A DNA stretch of 32,286 bases, taken from positions 4,047 through 36,332 of the forward strand of contig CAMYKY010000031.1 of the NCBI GenBank assembly GCA_947259165.1. Reading direction: 5' to 3'. Below, one piece after another: positions 15,306 to 23,965 of this stretch. Numbering within the stretch: the stretch's first letter is position 1; every line of letters begins with the position of its first letter. The DNA comes from an uncultured Acidobacteriota bacterium (GTDB lineage Bacteria; Acidobacteriota; Vicinamibacteria; Marinacidobacterales; SMYC01). Below the pieces are notes generated by a model. It was not told the origin of the DNA, did not search any database, and saw nothing but the letters and a program-made list of their open reading frames with translations. Position numbers and translations under genes: made by a program.

Positions 15306-18300
15306 ATGAAATCCCGCGCCCCGATCGCCGTCGTTGGTATGGGCGGGATTTTTCCCGGAGCAGCGAACCTCGATCGATTCTGGGCCAACATCGCCGCTGG
15401 CGTTGATGCTTCGCGGGAGGTGCCGTCCGGTCGATGGGTCCTCGATCCCGCCAGCGCCTACGACCCAGAGGTGGGCCGAGCGGACAAGGTGTACTCCACT
15501 CGAGGATGTTTCATCGAGGATTTCCATCTGGACAAGCGCGATCTAGATCTGGATCCAGATGTCGTTACCGCCCTCGATCCGCTGTTTCATTTGGCGCTTC
15601 ACGCCGGCAGGCAAGCCGTCGAGGATGCATGTCTCGATAAAGATTCCCGCGAACGCGTCGGCGTGATCATTGGCAACATCGCGCTGCCGACCGAGAGCTC
15701 GTCGAACATCGCGCGAAAAATTCTCGGCCAGACTTTCGACGAGATCACCGGCAGTCGGATCGCTTCGTCGTCGTCAGGCGCGTCGGGCCGTACCCATCCT
15801 TTAAATCGATACGTCGCCGGACTCCCTGGGGGCTTGATGGCGAAGGCGCTCAGGCTCGGTGGCGGAAGCTACACGTTGGATGCCGCCTGTGCCTCGTCGC
15901 TTTACGCTTTGAAGCTCGCCTCCGACGAACTGATCGCCGGACGCACGGACGCCATGGTTGCCGGGGGGTTGTGTCGCACCGACTGTCTCTACACCCAGAT
16001 GGGGTTTTCGCAGCTACGGGCGCTATCTCCCTCGGGTCGCTGCTCGCCGTTTGACCGCAAGGCCGATGGCCTGGTGGTGGGAGAAGGCGCGGGCATGGTC
16101 GTTCTCAAGCGCCTGGAGGATGCGCTGAGAGATGGTAATGCCATCCACGGTGTCATCACCGGCATTGGTCTGTCCAATGACGTCGAAGGCAAGCTTCTGG
16201 CACCCAGCACCGAAGGGCAGCTCAGGGCCATGCGACCGGCGTACAAGCAGTCGGGCTGGTCGCCGCACGATGTGGATCTCATCGAGTGTCACGCCACGGG
16301 AACACCGGTGGGCGACGCCGTAGAGATCGAAAGCTTGACCAAGCTCTGGTCCGAGGCGCCAAGCACAGAATCTGGCCCGTGCGTGATCGGTGGAGTGAAG
16401 TCTAACGTAGGGCACTTGCTCACCGGCGCCGGCGCCGCGGGATTCATCAAGGTTCTTCTGGCGATGAAAGCGCGGACGCTTCCGCCCACTGCCAACTTCT
16501 CTCGTGCGGGGTCGAATCTCGATCTCGAAGCGGGCCCGTTCCGGGTTCTTGCCGAGGCCGAGTCGTGGGAGAGCCGGGACAGTGCCACTCCTCGCCGCGC
16601 CGCGGTGAGCGCGTTTGGTTTTGGCGGCATCAACGCGCATGTGTTGGTAGAGGAGTGGAGCGAGTCGACCGCGGACCCTCGGAACCAACGTGTCGTGCAA
16701 ATGCCGGTGGTGCGAGAGGACTCGTCCGTTGCCATCGTTGGTATGGACGCTCAGTTCGGGTCGCTCGACTCACTAGGCGCTTTCGCGGAGCGGGTGCTCG
16801 GCGACGAGCGTACGGATCCGGAGGAGAACCCTCTGTGGTGGGGCGTTCAGGAGTCGTCTTGGTTCAAAGAAGAAGGACGATCCGCGGCTGAGTTCAAAGG
16901 CCACTTCATAGGCGAGCTTTCCTTACCGCTCGGTCGATTCAGGATCCCGCCGGTGGAGCTCGAGCACATGTTGCCGCAGCAGTCGTTGATGCTCGCCGTC
17001 GCGAAGGGCGCCATGGACGATGCGGGCCTGGGCACCGAAGAGAAACTTTCGACTGGGGTGTTCGTCGGTATCGGCCTGGACCTCAACACGACGAACTTCA
17101 ACTTCCGATGGTCGGTGCTCGCGTCCGAGGAGACGCAGCATCGCCCAAGGGGTTTGGCGGATGCTGCTTGTCCGCCGCTGATCGCGAACCGGACCATGGG
17201 TGCGCTCGGCGGTATCGTTGCGAGTCGTTTGGCGCGAGAGTTCCGGATCGGCGGCCCGAGCTTTACGGTGTCGAGCGAGGAGACCTCGGGCTTCAAGGCC
17301 CTCGAAGCGGCAGTGCGCTCACTCCAAAACGAGAACGTGAATCAAGCCCTCGTGGGCGCCGTGGATCTAGCGGGTGACGTGAGGGCGGTGTTGACGGCTC
17401 ACGACGCGCGGCCCGATGGGCAGCGAGGGACGCCGTTGCTCGGCGAAGGCGCCGCGGCGTTCGTGCTCAAGCGCCTCGAGGATGCCGAGGCCGATGGTGA
17501 TCGGATCTACGCCGTGATCAAGGGGCTCGGAAGCGCGACCGGCGGTGGTGTCGAGTCGACGGTGCCGACGTCGCAAGCGTATGCGTCCGCCCTCGGCCGA
17601 GCGTACGATGAGTCCGGCGTCGACCCCGCCACGGTGGGCTACATCGAGAAACACGGAAGCGGCATCCCTTGCGAAGACGCTGCTGAAACATCCGCTCTGG
17701 TGAATCACGTCGCGGCATCGACGGACCGCGACGCGGAACGCGCGGCGATGGGAAGCGTCAAGGACGCGGTGGGTCATACCGGCGCTGCATCGGGGATGGC
17801 GTCGCTTGCGAAAACTGCTCTTGCTCTGTACAACCGCGTGCTCCCGGGTCCGACGCGCCACTGGTTGAGAAATCGGGAGGATGGGCCCCGTCGAGCTGGC
17901 GTCAGTGGGATGAGTGTCGACGGCAACTGCTGTCACGTAGTGTTGGAAGAATACGAGACGCAGGAGTTCCATGAGCCCATCGGTGAGATAATCGTCGAGA
18001 CAACCGACGCCCTCTTTGCCGTCGAGGCAGACGATGAAGCGGGTCTTGCCGCCGAGAAGCGGCGACTCAATGACTGGCTGGAGTTACAACGCGGCACCGC
18101 CGATGACGACGCTCGACGATTGGCGGCGCGCTGGCATCACGCGAATCCGCTCGACTCGTCGAAAAAACTCGGTGTTGCCGTAGTCGCTGCCCGGGACTCC
18201 GACGTTGCCGCGCTGCTCTCGGGTGATGACGCCGCGCGGGTGTTCCAGACCAAAGAACCTTTGGGGCGTGAGGGAAGCGTTGCCTTCGTTTACCCGGGGT

Positions 18301-21300
18301 CCGGAAATCACTACCACGGCATGGGGCGAGAGCTCGCGCTGTGTTTTCCTGAAATCCTGCATCGCCACGACGCCGAGAACCGCTACTTGAAACGTCAGAT
18401 GGTGCCGGAGTGGTGTTGGGGGACGACGCCGCCTGAGGATTTTAACGAGCGGCACCACGCGCTCATCTTCGGCCAAGTCACGCTCGGCACTGTGGTCACC
18501 GACATCGTCACGAATGTCTTCGGTGTCGGCCCCGATGCTGTTGTTGGGTACAGCCTCGGCGAGTCCGCGGGCTTGTTCGCGACGCGAACGTGGACGGCGC
18601 GAGACGAGATGCTGACCCGGATGGAAGAGTCGTCCCTGTTCGTCAGCGACTTGGCGGGACCGTGCGAGGGCGCGCGCCGCGCATGGGGACTAGAGCCCGG
18701 AATCCCGGTGGATTGGCTCGTTGGCGTGGTGGACCGACCGGCCCAGACGGTGAAGGCCGCGCTTCGAGATCACGAGCATGTTTACCTGTTGATCACGAAC
18801 ACCTCCGACGAATGCGTCATTGGCGGCAATCGATCCGCGGTGACTCGCTTCGTCGCGTCTTTGGGCGCGAGCTTGGTTCCCGTTAACGGCGTCGTGACCG
18901 TTCACTGCGAAGTTGCCAATTCTGTCGACAAGGCGTACCACGATCTGCATCTGTTCGAGACGAAGCCTCCCGAGGGGGTGCGATTCTACTCGGTGGCTGG
19001 CGGGACGGCACATGAGCTGACTCGGGAGTCGGCAGCGCACTCCATTACCGAGCAAGCGCTTCACGGTTTCGATTTTCCTGCTGTCGTGCAAAACGCCTAC
19101 GCCGACGGCGCGAGGGTTTTCATCGAGATGGGGCCCGGTGCTTCGACGAGCCGGATGATCGATCGGATTCTTGACGATCGACCTCATCGGGCGATCGCGA
19201 TGAACGTCCCCGGGCAGGGCGAAATCTTTTCCTTGCTCCGAGGCGTTGCCACTCTCATTGCCGAAAGAGTGCCGGTCGATCTCGGCGCCTTCATGAATCG
19301 CTTCTGGCGAGCGCGAGAGGCCTCTGGAGCTTCCGCTTTATCCGCGACGGCGAGCCGCACGCGCGCGCTGCAAGTTGCGGTGGGAGGCCGGCCCTTCCAG
19401 GCGCCTGTCGCCATCGTGCCGTCGCCCGTGGCCTACGCCGAGACCGACATCGACTCGAATATCGATATCGGCGCCGAGATCCACGCCGACACCGGAATCG
19501 ATGCCGACATGATTGGCGGGTTCCAACAATCGGTGCTTCGCACCGGCGAGGCTCACAGCACGTTCTTGCGCGTGAGCGGAGCCTTGCAAAATCGGATGGC
19601 CGAGAATCTCTCGTTTCAAAACCGACTGCTTGGCCTAGTGGACTCGACGGACGTACCGGACGAGCTGTCATGGACGAGTGACAACCCAGTGGTCACCGCG
19701 CCGGCACCCGCTTTGGATCGAGCCGCGTGCCTGCGCTTCGCCGTCGGCTCGATCGCCGAAGTCCTCGGTGCGGAGTTCGCGCCGGTGGATAGCTTTCCTA
19801 CGAGGGTGCGTCTTCCAGACGAGCCGCTCATGCTGGTCGATCGCATCATGGAAATCCAAGGTGCGCCGAAATCCATGAGTCGCGGCCGGGTGGTCACCGA
19901 ACATGACATCCATCCCGGCGCTTGGTATCTCGATAGCGGTCGAATCCCGACCTGTATCGCCGTAGAAGCTGGGCAAGCGGATCTTTTTCTCTCAGGTTAC
20001 CTGGGTATTGACTTCATCACGCGAGGGCTCGCGGTCTACCGTCTGCTCGACGCCGAAGTCACTTTCCATCGCTCGCTCCCCGGCGCGGGCGAGACCATCC
20101 ATTACGACATCGCCATCGACGAGTTCTTCCGGCAGGGTGATACCCATCTGTTCCGCTTCAGCTTCGAGGCGACGGTCAACGGCGCGCCGTTGCTGAGCAT
20201 GGTCAAAGGATGCGCGGGTTTTTTCACCTCGGAAGAGCTCGCCGCCGGCAAGGGCATCGTGCATACGGCGATCGATTTGAAACCGCAGTCTGGTGTCCGG
20301 CCCGACGACTGGCGCGACCTAGTCGACATGACCGTGGAGTCCTACGACGACGCAGCCATCCAAGCGCTGCGTGACGGAGATCTAGCAGCGTGCTTCGGTG
20401 AGGCGTTCGCGAACTTGCCCGTGAAGAGCCCAGCGACGATTCCCAGTGGCACGATGAAGCTACTGGATCGAGTGGTGCATCTCGATCCTCGAGGCGGACG
20501 GTTCGGGCTCGGGATCATCAAGGCCGAAGCCGACATTCGCCCGGACGACTGGTTCCTGACGTGCCATTTCACCGACGACATGGTCATGCCAGGAACGCTC
20601 ATGTACGAGTGCTGCCTCCACACATTGCGCGTTTTCCTGCTCCGCATGGGATGGGTCGTTTCTAAAGACATCGTTGCCTTCCAGCCTGTCGCCGGCGTCG
20701 CAAGCCAGCTGAAGTGCCGCGGCCAAGTGATCGCGTCCACGAAGAACGTGCAGTACGAAATCTCGTTGAAGGAAATCGGATACACGCCGAAGCCTTACGT
20801 GATCGTGGACGCGCTCATGTACGCCGACGGCAACGCGATCGTGGAAATCACCAACATGTCTCTCGAGCTCGACGGTGTCGATCGCGAGACTCTCGAGAGA
20901 ACATGGGACGTTCCCGGGCTGTCCGAGCGGGCCAAGCCCGCAATCTACGATACCGATCGCATCACCGCCTTTGCGATCGGCAAGCCCTCGGAAGCTTTCG
21001 GCAAACCCTACGAGGTGTTTGACGAACAACGCGTCATTGCGCGCTTGCCCGGCCCGCCGTATCAGTTCCTCGACCGGATCACCGAGATCGAGGCGGAGGC
21101 TTGGAAGCTCGACGCCGGCGGCGTCATCGAAGCCCAGTACGATGTCCCTCAAGACGCCTGGTACTTCGACGCGGACAACCAGAACACCATGCCGTTCGCG
21201 GTACTGCTCGAAGTGGGCCTGCAGCCCTGTGGATGGCTCGCGGCGTACTTGGGCTCGGCGTTGACCAGCGACATCGACCTATCGTTTCGGAACCTTGGGG

Positions 21301-22013
21301 GCAAAGGTGTCCAACGCATGCCGGTCACCCGCGACATCGGTGTATTGACCACGGTCGTGAAGATCACGAATGTGTCGCAATCAGCGGGGATGATCGTGCA
21401 GAGCTACGACTTTGAGATTCGCTCGGCCACGGGACCCGTCTATATGGGTGATACGACCTTCGGCTTTTTTTCCAAGGAAGCCCTGGCATCGCAGATCGGG
21501 ATCCGCGACCAAGCGCCTTACGCGCCGAGCGACGACGAGCGTCACCGGAGTCGCGCTTTTGCCATTCCGCTGGGCGCACCTTTTCCCGATGAGCGGTTCC
21601 AGATGATTTCGGACGTCGAGCTGTTCGTCACCGACGGTGGCCCCCATGGCCTCGGCTTCGTGCGAGGAACGACTCGCGTCAACCCGGACGCGTGGTTTTT
21701 CAAAGCCCACTTCTATCAAGATCCGGTGTGGCCGGGATCCTTGGGGCTAGAATCTCTGATCCAGCTCATGAAAGTCTTTGCCGTCGAGCGATGGGGAGCC
21801 CCGCCCGATGGCCGACTCGAGGCGCTCACGCCCGACACGAAACACACTTGGATCTACCGCGGACAAGTCATTCCCACCGATTCTCTCGTCGTTGCTGATA
21901 TCGTGGTCACCAACTTCGATGAGCGCAATCACGTCATCGAGGCCTCAGGTACGCTTTCGGTCGACGGCCGGCTCATCTATAGGGTGACCGGTTTCAAGCT
22001 GACCTGGTGCTAG
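15306..22013 (+). CDS. pfaC: PfaC-type synthase, KS-CLF-AT-DH-DH (myxobacterial Pfa3-like, no AGPAT)
   Basis: A 2235-residue partner of PfaA. KS about 5-450: C195 (DAACASS), H329 (ECHATGTP), H370 (NVGH). CLF about 473-885: the nucleophile region reads VSSEETS (E658 replaces Cys), as expected for a non-condensing chain-length factor. Acyltransferase about 990-1290: S1083 (GYSLGES) and H1200; this is the PfaB-like AT, fused here as in myxobacterial Pfa3. Two FabA-like double hot-dog dehydratases follow. In each, the first half (about 1500-1640 and 1905-2060) lacks the His motif, while the second has CHFTDDMVMPG with H1754/E1768, and AHFYQDPVWPG with H2135/E2149. The protein ends at this point, without the C-terminal acyltransferase known from some Pfa3 proteins. 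I choose ATG 15306, 17 bases after the pfaA stop; the open frame goes back to TTG 15231 inside pfaA. Confidence 0.93.
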   Translation: MKSRAPIAVVGMGGIFPGAANLDRFWANIAAGVDASREVPSGRWVLDPASAYDPEVGRADKVYSTRGCFIEDFHLDKRDLDLDPDVVTALDPLFHLALHAGRQAVEDACLDKDSRERVGVIIGNIALPTESSSNIARKILGQTFDEITGSRIASSSSGASGRTHPLNRYVAGLPGGLMAKALRLGGGSYTLDAACASSLYALKLASDELIAGRTDAMVAGGLCRTDCLYTQMGFSQLRALSPSGRCSPFDRKADGLVVGEGAGMVVLKRLEDALRDGNAIHGVITGIGLSNDVEGKLLAPSTEGQLRAMRPAYKQSGWSPHDVDLIECHATGTPVGDAVEIESLTKLWSEAPSTESGPCVIGGVKSNVGHLLTGAGAAGFIKVLLAMKARTLPPTANFSRAGSNLDLEAGPFRVLAEAESWESRDSATPRRAAVSAFGFGGINAHVLVEEWSESTADPRNQRVVQMPVVREDSSVAIVGMDAQFGSLDSLGAFAERVLGDERTDPEENPLWWGVQESSWFKEEGRSAAEFKGHFIGELSLPLGRFRIPPVELEHMLPQQSLMLAVAKGAMDDAGLGTEEKLSTGVFVGIGLDLNTTNFNFRWSVLASEETQHRPRGLADAACPPLIANRTMGALGGIVASRLAREFRIGGPSFTVSSEETSGFKALEAAVRSLQNENVNQALVGAVDLAGDVRAVLTAHDARPDGQRGTPLLGEGAAAFVLKRLEDAEADGDRIYAVIKGLGSATGGGVESTVPTSQAYASALGRAYDESGVDPATVGYIEKHGSGIPCEDAAETSALVNHVAASTDRDAERAAMGSVKDAVGHTGAASGMASLAKTALALYNRVLPGPTRHWLRNREDGPRRAGVSGMSVDGNCCHVVLEEYETQEFHEPIGEIIVETTDALFAVEADDEAGLAAEKRRLNDWLELQRGTADDDARRLAARWHHANPLDSSKKLGVAVVAARDSDVAALLSGDDAARVFQTKEPLGREGSVAFVYPGSGNHYHGMGRELALCFPEILHRHDAENRYLKRQMVPEWCWGTTPPEDFNERHHALIFGQVTLGTVVTDIVTNVFGVGPDAVVGYSLGESAGLFATRTWTARDEMLTRMEESSLFVSDLAGPCEGARRAWGLEPGIPVDWLVGVVDRPAQTVKAALRDHEHVYLLITNTSDECVIGGNRSAVTRFVASLGASLVPVNGVVTVHCEVANSVDKAYHDLHLFETKPPEGVRFYSVAGGTAHELTRESAAHSITEQALHGFDFPAVVQNAYADGARVFIEMGPGASTSRMIDRILDDRPHRAIAMNVPGQGEIFSLLRGVATLIAERVPVDLGAFMNRFWRAREASGASALSATASRTRALQVAVGGRPFQAPVAIVPSPVAYAETDIDSNIDIGAEIHADTGIDADMIGGFQQSVLRTGEAHSTFLRVSGALQNRMAENLSFQNRLLGLVDSTDVPDELSWTSDNPVVTAPAPALDRAACLRFAVGSIAEVLGAEFAPVDSFPTRVRLPDEPLMLVDRIMEIQGAPKSMSRGRVVTEHDIHPGAWYLDSGRIPTCIAVEAGQADLFLSGYLGIDFITRGLAVYRLLDAEVTFHRSLPGAGETIHYDIAIDEFFRQGDTHLFRFSFEATVNGAPLLSMVKGCAGFFTSEELAAGKGIVHTAIDLKPQSGVRPDDWRDLVDMTVESYDDAAIQALRDGDLAACFGEAFANLPVKSPATIPSGTMKLLDRVVHLDPRGGRFGLGIIKAEADIRPDDWFLTCHFTDDMVMPGTLMYECCLHTLRVFLLRMGWVVSKDIVAFQPVAGVASQLKCRGQVIASTKNVQYEISLKEIGYTPKPYVIVDALMYADGNAIVEITNMSLELDGVDRETLERTWDVPGLSERAKPAIYDTDRITAFAIGKPSEAFGKPYEVFDEQRVIARLPGPPYQFLDRITEIEAEAWKLDAGGVIEAQYDVPQDAWYFDADNQNTMPFAVLLEVGLQPCGWLAAYLGSALTSDIDLSFRNLGGKGVQRMPVTRDIGVLTTVVKITNVSQSAGMIVQSYDFEIRSATGPVYMGDTTFGFFSKEALASQIGIRDQAPYAPSDDERHRSRAFAIPLGAPFPDERFQMISDVELFVTDGGPHGLGFVRGTTRVNPDAWFFKAHFYQDPVWPGSLGLESLIQLMKVFAVERWGAPPDGRLEALTPDTKHTWIYRGQVIPTDSLVVADIVVTNFDERNHVIEASGTLSVDGRLIYRVTGFKLTWC

Positions 22014-22028
22014 CAGCAACTGCCAACG

Positions 22029-23081
22029 ATGAAGTACACGAAAGTCTTTGTGGAGGCGATCGGATACGAGCTACCGCCCAGCGTGGTCACCTCCGCCGAG
22101 CTAGAAGCTCGCTTGGAGTCCGCCTACCGTGCGCTCCATGTGCAGCCGGGACAGCTCGAAGCTCTGACCGGGATCTCGGAACGCCGCTGGTGGGCTCCGG
22201 ACACACCGCTATCCCGGGGCGCTATTACCGCCGCTCGGTCCGCCTTGGAGTCGTCGTCGGTTCAATCCGGGGACGTCGACGCTCTCATTTATGCCGGCGT
22301 GTGCCGCGAAAGTTTCGAGCCAGCCACTGCCTGCCGGGTCGCGGACGGTGTCGGCGTGAGCGCCTCGGCGGCGGTCTACGACCTTTCGAACGCGTGTCTC
22401 GGCGTCTTGAACGGCATGCTCGACATTGCCAACCGCATCGAGCTTGGCCAGATCCGCGCGGGCCTCGTGGTCTCGTGCGAGAGCGCCCGGGAGATCGTGA
22501 GCACTATTATTGATGAGTTGAACGAGAGTCCGGACATGGAGCTTTTCAAGATGTCGCTAGCGACGCTCACCGGTGGCTCGGGCGCTGCCGCGGTGCTGCT
22601 GACCGATGGCACGTTCGGCGCGGCGTCGCGACACCGGCTCGTTGGAGGCGTGACCCGCACCGCACCGGAGCACTACGCGCTGTGCCGGTGGGGGATGGAA
22701 GAGACAAATGACAACGTGCAAGCTACTTACCGCCAGTACATGTCCACCGACTCGGTGGCGGTTTTGGAACACGGCGTGGCTCTCGGCCTCGAAACCTGGA
22801 ACGCTTTTATGAATGAGATGGGCTGGAGTGCGGCGGATGTCGACAAGACCATTTGCCATCAGGTGGGATCCGCCCACCAAGAAGTCATCTTGCGAACGCT
22901 TCAAATACCGGAGGACAAAGATTTCACGACCTTTGCCTACCTGGGAAACATGGGAACGGTATCGTTACCAATCACCGCTGCGCTCGCCGCTGAGCGCGAC
23001 GTCCTCGCGGCTGGTAACGCGGTCGCCTTGTTGGGAATTGGGAGTGGCCTGAATTGCCTGATGCTCGGGCTCGAGTGGTAG
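22029..23081 (+). CDS. oleA: OleA, thiolase-fold head-to-head acyl condensing enzyme
   Basis: A 350-residue FabH-like enzyme. OleA joins two acyl-CoA (or activated acyl) groups by non-decarboxylative Claisen condensation to a beta-keto acid. The nucleophile is C123 (LSNACLGVLNG); H277 (ICHQVGSAH) and N307 (YLGNMGTVSLP) complete the triad. E97 lies 26 residues before the Cys, the same spacing as the Glu117/Cys143 pair of Xanthomonas OleA that sets OleA apart from FabH. The His-Asn spacing (30) also agrees. The ATG at 22029 follows pfaC by 15 bases, and the stop is overlapped by oleB. Position between the PUFA synthase and OleB-C-D supports OleA over FabH. Whether its donor is acyl-ACP or acyl-CoA is not visible. 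Confidence 0.93.
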   Translation: MKYTKVFVEAIGYELPPSVVTSAELEARLESAYRALHVQPGQLEALTGISERRWWAPDTPLSRGAITAARSALESSSVQSGDVDALIYAGVCRESFEPATACRVADGVGVSASAAVYDLSNACLGVLNGMLDIANRIELGQIRAGLVVSCESAREIVSTIIDELNESPDMELFKMSLATLTGGSGAAAVLLTDGTFGAASRHRLVGGVTRTAPEHYALCRWGMEETNDNVQATYRQYMSTDSVAVLEHGVALGLETWNAFMNEMGWSAADVDKTICHQVGSAHQEVILRTLQIPEDKDFTTFAYLGNMGTVSLPITAALAAERDVLAAGNAVALLGIGSGLNCLMLGLEW

Positions 23082-23965
23082 ACGAGCTCTACCCGTTCGA
23101 GAGCCATTACTACGACCGCGACGGTCTGAAGCTTCACTACGTGGACGAGGGCAGGGGCGATCCCGTCGTGTGTCTACACGGAAACTCAGGCTGGTCGTTT
23201 TACTACCGCGAGCTCATCAAGGCGCTGCGTGGATCCCACCGCGTCCTGGCGCCGGATCACATTGGCTGCGGCCTGTCGGATAAGCCCGACGACGATCGAT
23301 ATGCATACCGGCTCGAGAGTCGCATCGACGACATCGAGGCCTGGCTCGGCGCGCTCGACATCCAAGAGAACATCACCCTGGTAATGCATGACTGGGGCGG
23401 TGCGATCGGCATGGGATTTGCGGTGCGCCATCCAGAGCGGGTCTCACGCTTGGTGGTCACGAACACCGCGGCCTTTCTCATACCCGGAGCGAAGGCGCTA
23501 CCCTGGTCGCTCTGGTTTTGCCGGAACACCTCGGCGGGCGCTCTATTCGTCCGAGGTCTCAACGGTTTTGTCTTCGGGTGGCTTCTCACCGGGTGCAGGA
23601 CGCGTCGTCTCGATGCCTCGGAGAAATCCGGCTACCTCGCCCCCTATGATTCCTACAAGAACCGAATCGCCGTGTTGCGATTCGTTCAAGACATTCCTCT
23701 CGAGCCGACCGATCCCAGCTTCGAATGTCTCGCGGGTGTCGCCGAGGGGTTGAGTACGCTTGGCGATAAACCCATGCTCGTTTTGTGGGGCGAGAAGGAT
23801 TTTGTATTCGACCATCATGTGCTGGAGGAGTGGACCCGCCGGTTCCCCGACGCTCGGGTCGAAGTGTTCCCTGAAGGCGGTCACTTGATTCTCGAGGATG
23901 CGCGCGATGAATCCATCAACCTCATCCGAGGTTTTCTCGAGGCGGGAGCGGAGGAGTCGTCGTGA
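23054..23965 (+). CDS. oleB: OleB, beta-lactone decarboxylase (alpha/beta hydrolase)
   Basis: A 303-residue alpha/beta hydrolase resembling haloalkane dehalogenases. OleB turns the cis-beta-lactone from OleC into a cis-olefin plus CO2. Seen: N43 in HGNSGWSF (oxyanion/halide-site region), nucleophile D113 in MHDWGGAIGMG, acid D249 in WGEKDF and H277 in EGGHLILED. The N-terminal ELYPFESHYYD fits OleB. The frame starts at TTG 23054, with GGGAG at 23040-23044 nine bases before it, giving a 28-base overlap with oleA. GTG 23075 (7-base overlap) would also keep the whole conserved region. Its stop overlaps the oleC start. OleB alone could be mistaken for a dehalogenase; the neighbours settle it. Confidence 0.92.
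   Translation: MPDARARVVDELYPFESHYYDRDGLKLHYVDEGRGDPVVCLHGNSGWSFYYRELIKALRGSHRVLAPDHIGCGLSDKPDDDRYAYRLESRIDDIEAWLGALDIQENITLVMHDWGGAIGMGFAVRHPERVSRLVVTNTAAFLIPGAKALPWSLWFCRNTSAGALFVRGLNGFVFGWLLTGCRTRRLDASEKSGYLAPYDSYKNRIAVLRFVQDIPLEPTDPSFECLAGVAEGLSTLGDKPMLVLWGEKDFVFDHHVLEEWTRRFPDARVEVFPEGGHLILEDARDESINLIRGFLEAGAEESS

Noticed and set aside
22029..23081. OleA as an ordinary FabH (KAS III) for fatty acid initiation
   Set aside because: Glu97 at the OleA-specific spacing from Cys123 and the complete oleBCD downstream favour OleA.
23054..23965. Haloalkane dehalogenase
   Set aside because: The active-site set (Asn, Asp, Asp, His) is shared with OleB; the gene lies between oleA and oleC in the standard ole order.
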